DNA from: PCC-6802 sp943367755 | GTDB lineage: Bacteria > Cyanobacteriota > Cyanobacteriia > Pseudanabaenales > Pseudanabaenaceae | DNA length: 64,000 bases | Assembly (NCBI GenBank): GCA_943367755.1 | Contig: CALRKB020000002.1 | Location: 130,721 to 194,720, forward strand | Direction of reading: 5' to 3' | In this document: in pieces, positions 43,586 through 52,612 of the stretch | Position numbering within the stretch: the first letter of the stretch is position 1 | Layout: every line of letters starts with the position of its first letter | Notes under the pieces: model-generated | The model's input: the letters and a program-made list of their open reading frames with translations, nothing else | Databases searched by the model: none | What the model was told of the DNA's origin: nothing | Position numbers and translations under genes: made by a program

Positions 43586-45616
43586 GTGGAAAAGGGTACG
43601 CTGGTTGAGTTTCGTCTGCATGGCGATCGCCGCTTGGCGGTAGTTGATCGGCCAGAAGGTAAAAAACATCTGCAAGTAATTGATGAAAATGGCACGACAC
43701 ATACGGTGCACCCTCGCGAAATTGATTATGTGATTAAAGGCAACCCTAACGCTGAGCCTGAAAGATTTACGATGAAGCAGATCCCAGCTTTCCATCAGCA
43801 AGTCAAGCCATTCCTCGATCCTTCTAGCCTGGAGGTAGCTTGGGAAATCCTGGTAGAGGATAATCAGCCAGTTACCCCCGATCAGCTAGCCCAGTTACTG
43901 TTTTCGCAGGTCAGTGCCGCTACCACCTATGCCGCTCATTGCTTGCTCAGTGAAGATAAGCTCTACTTCAAGCAAAAGGGTACTAACTACGAGCCTCGAT
44001 CTATAGCCCAAGTGGCGGAATTAAAACACCAGGCTGAAGTGGCAGTGGCACGGGTAAACGAAGCGGCAGCATTTTTACAAAAGCTCAAGACTAAACTAGA
44101 GGGTACAGAGGTAGAGTGGACGAGTAGCGATCGCCATCGGTTAGAGAGCCTGGAGCGCTATGCCTTAAACGGAGAAGACTCTTCGGACAAATCTGTAGCG
44201 ATCGATCTTTTGACTGCACTCCAGCGGTCTAAGCATGATATTGCTGCATTTCAGCTTCTGGTCGATCTAGGTATCTGGAGCGTGCATGAAAATCTCCATC
44301 TTCGCCGCAGTCAGATTCCCACCCGATTCGCTACTGATTTACTCGCGAAAGTGCAGGAACTGATGGATTCGCCTATTCCCGATCCCATTGAGCGCCTCGA
44401 TCTCACCCATCTACACGTCTATACGATTGATGATGAGAGCACCACTGAAATTGATGATGGCCTTAGTGTTGAGACCCTAGAGTCCGGCAAACACCGCATC
44501 TGGGTTCACATCGCCGATCCAACTCGTTGGGTACAACCCAATGACGTCTTAGATCGCGAAGCCCGCAAACGGGGAACCAGTGTTTATCTGCCCACGGGTG
44601 TGATTCCCATGTTCCCGACAGAATTCGCCACAGGGCCCATGAGCTTAGTACAGGGGCAGGTGCGCCATGCGATCTCATTTGCGGTGGAGCTAGATGCAAA
44701 TGGCGGGGTGGAGAAATATGATATCTATGCCAGTACGATCAAGCCCAACTATCGCCTCACCTACGAAGATGTGACTGAGATGCTAGAACTCGGTGTGGAA
44801 TCTGACTTAGAAGCGCTGGCTAATTATGCTCGACTCAGGAGTAACTGGCGGAAATCACAGGGAGCCATCAACATCGATTTACCAGAAACCAACATTAAAG
44901 TCGATTTAAATAACCCTGAAAAATTGACTTTAGAGATTTTAGACGACTCCTTCTCCAGACAACTAGTAGCCGAGATGATGATTCTGACTGGAGAGGTAGC
45001 AGCTAAATTCGCCCAAGCCCATAATATTCCCATTCCCTATCGCTTCCAAGAGCAACCAGACCTCCCATCCGAAGAAGAGATTATGCAGCTACCACCTGGA
45101 CCAGTGCGCGAATTCGCGATTTGTCGTTGCATGACTAAGGGTGAGGCTGGTGTTTATCCTTCTCGCCATGCGGGTTTAGGCTTAGATGCTTATGCCCAGG
45201 TAACTTCACCGATTCGTCGTTATAGCGATCTGTTGGCTCACTGGCAAATTAAAGCCCATCTCAGCGGTGAAACCTTACCCTTTACAACGGATACCTTGAG
45301 CGATCTGCTCCAGATGATCGATCCGGGGGTTTTTGAAGCGATCCAAATCGAGCGCCAATGCACGCGCTACTGGAGTTTGGAATATCTCAACCGTCATCGA
45401 GATACGGTATGGCGGGCGCTGTTGTTAGATTGGTTACGGGAAAGCGATCGCTTAGGACTGGTTCTATTTGAGGATTTGGGACTAAAGCTGCCCATGCGGA
45501 TAACCAGAACCATTAATGTAGGTGAGAATCTCAATTTGAAGGTTGTCGAAGTCGATCCGCGCAAGGATATTATCCAGTTCCAAGAGGTACAGGCTGCTGT
45601 TTTACAGGCTAATTGA
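43586..45616 (+). CDS. RNase II/R-family exoribonuclease
   Basis: 676 residues from the GTG at 43586 (a GTG two codons upstream is an alternative), a 3'-5' processive ribonuclease. After an N-terminal region (about 1-270) comes the RNB catalytic core, with the Asp-rich IDDESTTEIDDGLS, VHIADPTRWV and the later YAQVTSPIRRYSDLLAHWQ, and a C-terminal S1-like segment. Length lies between RNase II and RNase R. It precedes moaE by 6 bp, an odd operon partner. Confidence 0.9.
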   Translation: MEKGTLVEFRLHGDRRLAVVDRPEGKKHLQVIDENGTTHTVHPREIDYVIKGNPNAEPERFTMKQIPAFHQQVKPFLDPSSLEVAWEILVEDNQPVTPDQLAQLLFSQVSAATTYAAHCLLSEDKLYFKQKGTNYEPRSIAQVAELKHQAEVAVARVNEAAAFLQKLKTKLEGTEVEWTSSDRHRLESLERYALNGEDSSDKSVAIDLLTALQRSKHDIAAFQLLVDLGIWSVHENLHLRRSQIPTRFATDLLAKVQELMDSPIPDPIERLDLTHLHVYTIDDESTTEIDDGLSVETLESGKHRIWVHIADPTRWVQPNDVLDREARKRGTSVYLPTGVIPMFPTEFATGPMSLVQGQVRHAISFAVELDANGGVEKYDIYASTIKPNYRLTYEDVTEMLELGVESDLEALANYARLRSNWRKSQGAINIDLPETNIKVDLNNPEKLTLEILDDSFSRQLVAEMMILTGEVAAKFAQAHNIPIPYRFQEQPDLPSEEEIMQLPPGPVREFAICRCMTKGEAGVYPSRHAGLGLDAYAQVTSPIRRYSDLLAHWQIKAHLSGETLPFTTDTLSDLLQMIDPGVFEAIQIERQCTRYWSLEYLNRHRDTVWRALLLDWLRESDRLGLVLFEDLGLKLPMRITRTINVGENLNLKVVEVDPRKDIIQFQEVQAAVLQAN

Positions 45617-45622
45617 GTATTT

Positions 45623-46084
45623 ATGACATCCATAACTACCACACCAGAACTCGATGATTTTAAGTTGACCTATGAGCCTTTGGATGTAGGGGAAGTATAT
45701 AAACTAGCTGATGTATCGGCTAATGGAGCCGTTGTACTGATGAGTGGTATGGTACGGGACAAGACGGCAGGTAGAGGCGTAGATTACCTCGACTATCAGG
45801 CCTATGATGCCATGGCAATGCGCGTATTTCACCAAATTGCAAAGGATATTCGATATAGGTATCCTGATGTCAGTCGTGTTGCGATCCATCATCGTCTGGG
45901 CAAATTAAGTGTGGGTGAAATTAGCGTCCTGATTGCGGTTGGTTCCCCCCATCGTGCTGAGGCATTTGATGCCTGCCGCTATGCCATTGACACGCTCAAG
46001 CAAGATGCCCCAATCTGGAAAAAAGAATACTGGCTTGACGGCGACAGTACTTGGGTTAATATTGGCAAATGCAATTTGCAGTAA
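45623..46084 (+). CDS. moaE: Molybdopterin synthase catalytic subunit
   Basis: 153 residues. MoaE transfers sulfur from MoaD to cyclic pyranopterin monophosphate in molybdenum-cofactor synthesis. VRDKTAGRGVDYLDYQAYDAM, VAIHHRLGKLSVGE and the Lys pair in IWKKEYW match the family. It follows the RNase gene after 6 bp. No moaD is nearby. Confidence 0.93.
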   Translation: MTSITTTPELDDFKLTYEPLDVGEVYKLADVSANGAVVLMSGMVRDKTAGRGVDYLDYQAYDAMAMRVFHQIAKDIRYRYPDVSRVAIHHRLGKLSVGEISVLIAVGSPHRAEAFDACRYAIDTLKQDAPIWKKEYWLDGDSTWVNIGKCNLQ

Positions 46085-46121
46085 GCTCCACCTCTTTAAT
46101 CCTCGGAGAGGAACCTCACAG

Positions 46122-47522
46122 ATGAAAAAATTAGGTTTAGATTTAGGTTTAGCTAGCGCGATCGCCGCTTTAGGTCTACTTAGCTCGGCAGCTTTAATAA
46201 ATACTCAAGCAAATGCCCAAACTAGTTCAATTGCTTCGCAAGCCAATGCCTCGGCGCGGCTTTACCAGCAGCAAAGTCGCAGAGCGCAAATGCGCCCCGA
46301 AAATTTCGATCTGGCGCTATATCCGATCGTTGATGCTAACGAAGGTTACTGGAAAAGCCTGCTGTGGGATACGGGTATAGTAGAGCCTAGAGAGGAGTAT
46401 GTCACAAAAGCCATAGTTGACATCCTGGCTTTGACCACTACACCCAATCTATCCGAGTCGCAATCGCGCATAGTTCATGCCACGCTGCAGGTAGGTACAC
46501 AGTTATATGCCAGCAACCCTACCCTCTTCACCCCGATCAAAGATGCCTTCTTGCAAACAATTGATCGCAGCCTCGATCCGGAATGGGTAGCGATGTCACT
46601 TTTGGGATTAAGTAAGGGTGGTATGACCGTTAAGGAACTCGAACAACTTAGCGATCGCATTAAACAAAGATTCCCACGCTGGTCGCAGGATGTCTACCTT
46701 TACACGACAATGCGAGAAATCGACGATCTAGGATCGCCTTCAACTACACCACCACTAGCTGACTTATTAACCTGGACAGTTGCCCCAGGTCAATTCCATC
46801 TCTATGCCATTTGCCAGCGAAATCGTCAGGTCTTATGTCAAGCCGTAGTTAAGGATCGTAACGGTGAATTTATCAGAGAGAATGGGAAACTCTGGTCGGT
46901 GCCCTTGCTACTGCGATCGCTACATCACCTCAGTTGGAATTTCACGCGCGGACAAACTCCGCAGGGCATTTATCGCATTGAGGGCACAGTACCGCAGCCG
47001 GATAACGAATATTTTAGAGCCTATGGTCAATTCCCATTAGTGAAATTATTTGTGCCCTTTGAGAGCGGTGTGAAGGAATTTCTGCCAGGTCGCAAAGGTG
47101 GATTTAGAGAAAACATCCAAGCATATCAGGCACTTTTGCCGCCATCCTGGCAGAATTATTTTCCCATGCAGCAAACCTATTGGGCGGGAATGAATGGCCG
47201 ATCTCTATTTCGGATTCACGGCAGTGGTGAAGCCGCCACCTACTTCCCTGGTAATCGTCCCCAACTTGGCAACAATACCTGGAGTCCAACCATCGGCTGC
47301 CTTTCCGCTCTAGAACTATATGACGATCGGGGTAATCTCTCGCAGGCAGATATGCCTAAAATTTTGAGCACGTTGACAACACTGGGAGGAGGAAATTTAT
47401 CAGGTTATCTGATCGTAGTGGAAGTTCCTGGTGATGCCCAAAATCCCATCTCATTAGAAACTATCCAGGCGGCGATCGCATCGCAACCTAGAGCACAAGT
47501 AAATCAATCGAGGTTACCTTAG
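46122..47522 (+). CDS. Exported protein with L,D-transpeptidase (YkuD)-like motif
   Basis: 466 residues from the ATG at 46122, behind GGAGAGG; the frame extends upstream through moaE without a suitable start. A signal peptide ends near ANAQTSS. The N-terminal half (about 50-230) is helical and unassigned. The C-terminal part has RIHGSGEAATYF and, about 25 residues on, SPTIGCLSALEL, which fits the HG...(S/T)xGC pattern of YkuD cysteine transpeptidases that crosslink peptidoglycan. Assignment rests on this short motif. Confidence 0.65.
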   Translation: MKKLGLDLGLASAIAALGLLSSAALINTQANAQTSSIASQANASARLYQQQSRRAQMRPENFDLALYPIVDANEGYWKSLLWDTGIVEPREEYVTKAIVDILALTTTPNLSESQSRIVHATLQVGTQLYASNPTLFTPIKDAFLQTIDRSLDPEWVAMSLLGLSKGGMTVKELEQLSDRIKQRFPRWSQDVYLYTTMREIDDLGSPSTTPPLADLLTWTVAPGQFHLYAICQRNRQVLCQAVVKDRNGEFIRENGKLWSVPLLLRSLHHLSWNFTRGQTPQGIYRIEGTVPQPDNEYFRAYGQFPLVKLFVPFESGVKEFLPGRKGGFRENIQAYQALLPPSWQNYFPMQQTYWAGMNGRSLFRIHGSGEAATYFPGNRPQLGNNTWSPTIGCLSALELYDDRGNLSQADMPKILSTLTTLGGGNLSGYLIVVEVPGDAQNPISLETIQAAIASQPRAQVNQSRLP

Positions 47523-47624
47523 TATCCAAATAATAGACCTGCTGATAACAAAGGGAATCGGAATTGATACCCAATTATTTAATCAGCGTGGAGAAATAAC
47601 CAATGTGTTTTGAGTCGATACAGC

Positions 47625-48212
47625 TTATCTGATTTCTCTCTCTGCTTCAAATCCAATCCCTTCATATAGCAGTTCGATCGCCAACTCAAACTCAATGCTT
47701 GATAGCGCGATCGTATCTCCGGCAGTGTAGGGATAGTAAAGCCACATTCTTCCCTCTCCTCGACAGTAACGCTCGACGGAAATGCTTTCAGAGTCAATCA
47801 ATAAATACTCTTGCAAAGTGGGAATACTCAGGTAATTCACAAACTTTTCACCCCGATCTTTAGCGCTTGTGCCAGGGGAGAGAATCTCCGCAATGATTTT
47901 AGGATTTTGGATAAATGTGCGGGCGTTGAGATCTTGAGGATCACAACTGATGATAACGTCGGGATAGTAGTAAGGACTTTTAGGACTAACTTGTACTTTT
48001 ACGTCTGATACGTTTGCCCGACAACCGCGAGAACGCAAATGGGGGTACAAAGTTCTGTAGAGATTTAGAGCAATATCATTGTGGGGAATTGTGCCGCCCG
48101 TCATGGCAAAAACTTCGCCGTTGACATATTCATAGCGAATGTCTTGCTGGGGTTCCCATGCGAGATATTCCTCAATGGTCATTTTTGGTGTTTGTTGAAA
48201 GATGGCGATCAT
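47625..48212 (-). CDS. Uma2-family (DUF820) putative endonuclease
   Basis: 195 residues of the Uma2 family, hugely expanded in cyanobacteria and carrying a PD-(D/E)XK fold. Start MIAIFQQTPKMTIEEYLAWE, then YYPDVIISCDPQDL, IIAEILSPGTSAKDRGEKFVNYL and EYLLIDSESISVE. The biological role of the family is unknown; it is found near mobile DNA. Confidence 0.9.
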   Translation of the reverse strand: MIAIFQQTPKMTIEEYLAWEPQQDIRYEYVNGEVFAMTGGTIPHNDIALNLYRTLYPHLRSRGCRANVSDVKVQVSPKSPYYYPDVIISCDPQDLNARTFIQNPKIIAEILSPGTSAKDRGEKFVNYLSIPTLQEYLLIDSESISVERYCRGEGRMWLYYPYTAGDTIALSSIEFELAIELLYEGIGFEAEREIR

Positions 48213-48471
48213 AACCCAGTTTTTTGTATGCTTGTTTTGATTTTAGCAACAGAGTTAGAACTTAGTAAGTAAAAATTTACATACTGACAACCTCCTAATA
48301 ACCTCCTAACCACTTCTCTGACTGTGGCCACCATTAATATCTCGCCAACAAACCTGATGTCTACACAAGCTTTGTTTCCCGTAGCTGCAATTCGCAACTC
48401 AGAAAACAGAAGAAAAAGTACTAAACTGACAGACAATATGCTTAAAGAATCCACTTCGAGAGAAACAAACC

Positions 48472-48978
48472 ATGACTATTTCTATGTATCAGGCATCAAT
48501 ACCACCAATAATTAGATCGTTGAATAACCTCATGGCTATTCTTGAAAAAGGTGCTGCCCATGCTGAGGCCAAAAAGATTGACCCTGCTGTGTTGATTAAT
48601 ACCCGTCTATATCCAGATATGTTTCCTTTAGGTAAACAAGTCCAAATTGTCTCTGATGTTACTAGAAGGGGAGCCGCAAGACTTGCTGGATTGGAAGCAC
48701 CAGCCATGGAAGATAATGAAACAACTTTCCCCGATCTCATTGACCGCATTAAGAAAACCATCTCCTACCTAAAAACTCTAACCCCTGAACAAATTGATGG
48801 TTCGGAGCAAAAGACGATTACCCTACCAATGGGTAAAGAGTCCATGACCTTTGAGGGAATGCCTTACCTCCTATATTTTATTCTCCCCAATTTGTATTTT
48901 CACGTCACAACTGCCTATGACATTCTCAGACATTGTGGGGTAGAGTTAGGTAAGATGGACTTCTTGGGGAAACCATAG
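48472..48978 (+). CDS. DUF1993 family protein
   Basis: 168 residues matching DUF1993, a DinB-like four-helix family: MYQASIPPIIRSLNNL, TRLYPDMFPLGKQVQIVSD and YFILPNLYFHVTTAYDILRHCGV. Function unknown, possibly metal-dependent. It is followed after 64 bp by the YccF gene. Confidence 0.9.
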   Translation: MTISMYQASIPPIIRSLNNLMAILEKGAAHAEAKKIDPAVLINTRLYPDMFPLGKQVQIVSDVTRRGAARLAGLEAPAMEDNETTFPDLIDRIKKTISYLKTLTPEQIDGSEQKTITLPMGKESMTFEGMPYLLYFILPNLYFHVTTAYDILRHCGVELGKMDFLGKP

Positions 48979-49042
48979 ACTCTAAATCCAGGCGATGGAA
49001 TACTGAAAAGAATCGCTTTTGAATAACTTCTAGAGATAGAAA

Positions 49043-49411
49043 ATGAGTTTAATCTTAAATATCCTCTGGCTCATCTGCGGAGGATTTCTCACAGGTATTG
49101 CTTATATTTTGGGTGGCTTACTTCTTTGCCTCAGCATTATTGGTATTCCTTTCGGACTGCAATTGATGAAACTTGGAGCGGCAATAATGACTCCCTTTGG
49201 GAAGGAGTTAGTGGTGTCTCCATTTGCCAATAATCCCCTAAGTGTAATATTCAATATTATCTGGCTGGTATTATTTGGATGGGCGATCGCCTTAACTCAC
49301 ATTGCCCATGCTGTTCCTTTATTTGTCTCAATCATTGGGATTCCTTTTGGATGGCAGCATATTAAGTTGGTACCGCTAGCACTTTTACCATTTGGTAGAG
49401 ACTTGCGCTGA
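49043..49411 (+). CDS. YccF-domain inner membrane protein
   Basis: 122 residues, with two matching YccF units, each of a hydrophobic segment and IGIPFG(L/W)Q (about 31-39 and 98-106). Four membrane segments are likely. Function unknown in all organisms. Confidence 0.88.
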   Translation: MSLILNILWLICGGFLTGIAYILGGLLLCLSIIGIPFGLQLMKLGAAIMTPFGKELVVSPFANNPLSVIFNIIWLVLFGWAIALTHIAHAVPLFVSIIGIPFGWQHIKLVPLALLPFGRDLR

Positions 49412-49468
49412 TACGTAATCCTTGTTAAATTTTGGCGATCTTTACCGCTATGCTGGCTTGCCAGGGTT

Positions 49469-50131
49469 TTATAACACTATAATTTTGCGCCGAATGGCTT
49501 CTATGCAGAGGGCAACGCGGGTGCTGGTATTGTTTTCGTCGAGATAATCGATGCCCAGTTTTGCCTTCAGGCGTTGAACGGAATTTTGGGCGGTTTTTAA
49601 GGAGACGTTCATGCGCTGGGCGATCGCTTTATCGGTGAGATAATCGCGGCATAAAAAGTTGAGGACTTGCAGATCGCGATCATCAAAATCGATGTCGTGA
49701 CGCAGTTCTCTGGGGATTTCGAGTTTGCCATCCAGGGCATGTCTAGCTCCATCTATATAGGACTTGCGTCGTTCGAGTTTGCTGACGATCGCAAATCCTC
49801 CCTGATGGCGACCGATCGCTTTAGCCAGGGGCTTTAAATATCCGTACTCGCTGGTGTAGATCAGAACATTCAGCAGGGGATAATCCTGGAAAATCGTTTT
49901 CAGTAATTCTAGACTGGCTTGAGGCGACTGTTGTCCTGTCGCAGTTCCAAATAGGAGATCGATAACGATCAGATCGGGAGTCTCTAATTTGAGGCGTTCT
50001 AAGGCATGGGCGGGAGTATGGACGATCGCGCAAATTGCCGACGGGTCGAGTTGTTGCAGAAACAGACCGTTATTTTCAGCAACTTCAGGGTGATCTTCGA
50101 GGATTAGAAATAGAGGTGGTTTAGACTCCAT
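49469..50131 (-). CDS. LuxR/NarL-type response regulator
   Basis: 220 residues from the ATG at 50131 behind a G-rich Shine-Dalgarno; an in-frame upstream start at 50200 is less likely. Receiver domain (LEDHPEV acidic pair, phospho-acceptor in LIVIDLLFG, YTSEYG) and a C-terminal LuxR HTH (about 150-215, YLTDKAIAQRMNVSLKTAQNSVQ). It lies 113 bp after the CHASE2 kinase on the same strand and is the probable cognate partner. Confidence 0.85.
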   Translation of the reverse strand: MESKPPLFLILEDHPEVAENNGLFLQQLDPSAICAIVHTPAHALERLKLETPDLIVIDLLFGTATGQQSPQASLELLKTIFQDYPLLNVLIYTSEYGYLKPLAKAIGRHQGGFAIVSKLERRKSYIDGARHALDGKLEIPRELRHDIDFDDRDLQVLNFLCRDYLTDKAIAQRMNVSLKTAQNSVQRLKAKLGIDYLDENNTSTRVALCIEAIRRKIIVL

Positions 50132-50244
50132 ACCCCCCCAGGTATAATTTGGGACTAAGTTATTTATCCTAATCCTAAAAGATATCTGAAAAAACTGCAA
50201 TTTTTATCTATATTTTTAGCGCGATCGCACAACGGCCAGAATCG

Positions 50245-52185
50245 CTAGCGATTAAACTGTAATGTCCAGGAAAGGGTGACTCTCATACCTCCCTCTGGTA
50301 AAGCGATGCGCTCGATCGCTCCTTCGGGTAAATCTGCGGCGATCGCGGTCATGAGTTTCATGCCATAACCACCCCATACACCTGGGCGATCAGATCGCGC
50401 AAAGACTGCATCGTCTAGTTTCGCACCGTCGTTTTCGACGGTCAAAGTGCAGCGCGTACCTTGCTGGCTCAGGCTTATTTTTACTTGAGTGGCGGTGCCG
50501 TGGGGTGGCTGGGCGTGGCGTACGACATTTTTCACGGCCTCGCCAAAGAAACTATATATATCCTCGCGGGCTTCTAGCCACTGGCTGTTTAAGGTGGGTT
50601 CTTCCAGGGGCTGAATTTCTGGCATAACGCGTAAGGTCAGTTCGCCGGATTGGACGAGTTGCTCTAGCCTGGTTTTGATGCCAGCGTCTAGTCCTTCTCT
50701 GAGTTCTGGCGTGATCTCCAGGGCGATCGCTGCGGTTTGGTTGATTTGCTGGCGCAGGTGATGCCCCAGGCTTTCCAGGAGATCCAGGATCGGATCGACG
50801 GACGCTTGTGCCTGTTCTACCGGGAAATTCATCTGCAAAATTTCCAGCCGATCCATCACCAGTTTCAGTTCTTGCAAGGGACCTTCGTGGATATGCGACG
50901 CAAAGCGATGGATCAGTTTTTGCGTTTGGGAAATTACTGCTGCCTGTTCTACCCGATGAAGTCGGTCGATTTCGCATTGTTGTTCGTCGATCAGGTCTTT
51001 CTGGATGCCTAGCTGTAAGGAAACGAGGACGGATAGTCCCGTAGCAACCCAGGTCGTTAATGGCAGGACGAAGGGGATGAGGAATCGCGCCCAAAACATG
51101 CCTGCGCCCAGAAGGGCAAAACTGCCCAGCAGGACGAGGGGGAAAAGCCAGTACTGGTAGTTGCGGCTAGAGCGAGGGTTGAGTTTTCCCCAAACGATCC
51201 ATTTGCTAATGGCAATGCCGCCCAGGACGACGAATATCCCTTGCAGCCACAATGGTGCGGTTCGATAGAAAGATCGCGTCAGCAAACTGCCCAGTATATT
51301 GGCTTGCAGTTCGATCGCAGGCATAGTATCGCCAAAGGGAGAGCGAATCGCAAAAGCCTCTGCGTTGCTGGGGTCAGAGAATCCAACCAGGACGATTTTA
51401 TGGCGAACCTGCGGGAGTGGTGAATTACTGTGCAAAACCGATTCAGCATTCAGGGATGGGAAAGTTCCCGTGGGACCCCAAAAATGAATTCGGATCGGAT
51501 CGCTTGAGGAAGGTAGATGGGCGATTGCGGTTCCCTGAGGTTGGAATTTCTTGAGACTGAGTAAGGCAGCGGAGTCGAGTGTTTCGATGCGATCGAGATG
51601 GCGGGCGAGGGTGAATTGTCCCGATAAATAGGCTTGGCGGGCAGTGCTGTTGGAACTGAGCGGATGCTTTGCCTCTGGCTCGTATTCGGAAAAGCCCAGA
51701 ATTGACCTGGGCGGAAACAGCGACTCTCCTTTATCGTTTAAAGGGAGAAAGTATTCGTAATTTCTCCATTCGCTGGGACTGGGGTTGCCCGCACTGGAGG
51801 TGGGAAGGACGATGACGATCTGTGAGGCGTGCTGTTTGACTAAGGTTTTGATGGGGTTATTGGCATGGTCTGAGGTTTGTACCCAGTTGGGTAGCAGGTT
51901 GAGCGCGACGACTGATGCGCCTGAGTCGAGGAGTCTCTGGACTAAATCGGTATAGATCGTTGGTTCGCGATCGGATGGCCAGGCTTTTAAATCTGCTTCG
52001 CTGATGGTGACCAGCAATATCTCTGGGGGTGGCGTGCTGGGATGCCCTATCGCGATCTGGCGATCCTGGAGGCCGAGATCGAGTTGCTGAATGAGGGGAA
52101 GATCGGAGAGAACGATGCTCCACAAAAGGCTCCAGCCTATACCAAGCCAGAGGGCAGTGCGTTGCCATACTTTGCGGAGGATCAT
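50245..52185 (-). CDS. CHASE2 sensor histidine kinase
   Basis: 646 residues. N-terminal membrane segment (about 10-28), extracellular CHASE2 sensor (about 30-300), three more membrane segments (about 310-400), a DHp helix with SHIHEGPLQELKL, resembling the HisKA_3 H-box, and an HATPase (EAVKNVVRHAQPP N box, VWGGYGMKLM G box). Pairs with a LuxR-type regulator, as HisKA_3 kinases usually do. Signal unknown. Confidence 0.88.
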   Translation of the reverse strand: MILRKVWQRTALWLGIGWSLLWSIVLSDLPLIQQLDLGLQDRQIAIGHPSTPPPEILLVTISEADLKAWPSDREPTIYTDLVQRLLDSGASVVALNLLPNWVQTSDHANNPIKTLVKQHASQIVIVLPTSSAGNPSPSEWRNYEYFLPLNDKGESLFPPRSILGFSEYEPEAKHPLSSNSTARQAYLSGQFTLARHLDRIETLDSAALLSLKKFQPQGTAIAHLPSSSDPIRIHFWGPTGTFPSLNAESVLHSNSPLPQVRHKIVLVGFSDPSNAEAFAIRSPFGDTMPAIELQANILGSLLTRSFYRTAPLWLQGIFVVLGGIAISKWIVWGKLNPRSSRNYQYWLFPLVLLGSFALLGAGMFWARFLIPFVLPLTTWVATGLSVLVSLQLGIQKDLIDEQQCEIDRLHRVEQAAVISQTQKLIHRFASHIHEGPLQELKLVMDRLEILQMNFPVEQAQASVDPILDLLESLGHHLRQQINQTAAIALEITPELREGLDAGIKTRLEQLVQSGELTLRVMPEIQPLEEPTLNSQWLEAREDIYSFFGEAVKNVVRHAQPPHGTATQVKISLSQQGTRCTLTVENDGAKLDDAVFARSDRPGVWGGYGMKLMTAIAADLPEGAIERIALPEGGMRVTLSWTLQFNR

Positions 52186-52612
52186 ATCTCTTGCATTGGG
52201 TGAAACTGGTAAAAGATTAAGCGATCGCGTTGCTTTTGATGAGGGCTGATTTGGAATGCCTGCTCTGGTTTCTACTGATGGAGAAGGATTGCGAACTTAA
52301 TAGACTTTGAGAGAGAAGCATGTTGGACACAAATCTTAACACTCAAAAGGATGAATCCTTAGCAAATTCTACCTGAATTACTTATATTTCTCGATGCGGA
52401 TGATGGTTATTTTATTTGCGGTTTAACGCAATTTTATTTCCGTAAGGCGTTATGTCATTGCAAGGGATATTCGAGTTAATCTCACAATTAAGTTCGCGAT
52501 CGAGATTATGATTTCCTTCCTTTGATTTGCGAGTTTAAATCCATCAGCTTTACCCGTCAATCTTTAATTGACGTAATGCTAGCAGTTTGCAACTTAATAA
52601 GCAGGTAGGTAA
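52186..52612. other. 427-bp gap between divergent genes
   Basis: Divergent promoter region of the CHASE2 kinase (minus) and the AGE-like gene (plus). It holds short unconvincing frames only and one HIP1 site at about 52219. It marks the left edge of a HIP1-poor block running to about 57.8 kb. Confidence 0.5.

Noticed and set aside
45933..46121. Upstream extension of the YkuD-like gene
   Set aside because: It overlaps moaE in another frame and has no ribosome-binding site; the signal peptide begins at 46122.
48324..48515. 63-codon frame starting MATINISPTN, reminiscent of the RiPP leaders
   Set aside because: GTG start without a clear ribosome-binding site, no Gly-Gly, no hydrophobic core, and it overlaps the DUF1993 gene by 44 bp. 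The similarity is only the first six residues.
52321..52375. Short plus-strand frame starting MLDTNLNTQ
   Set aside because: Only 18 codons, no Shine-Dalgarno site and no similarity I recognise.
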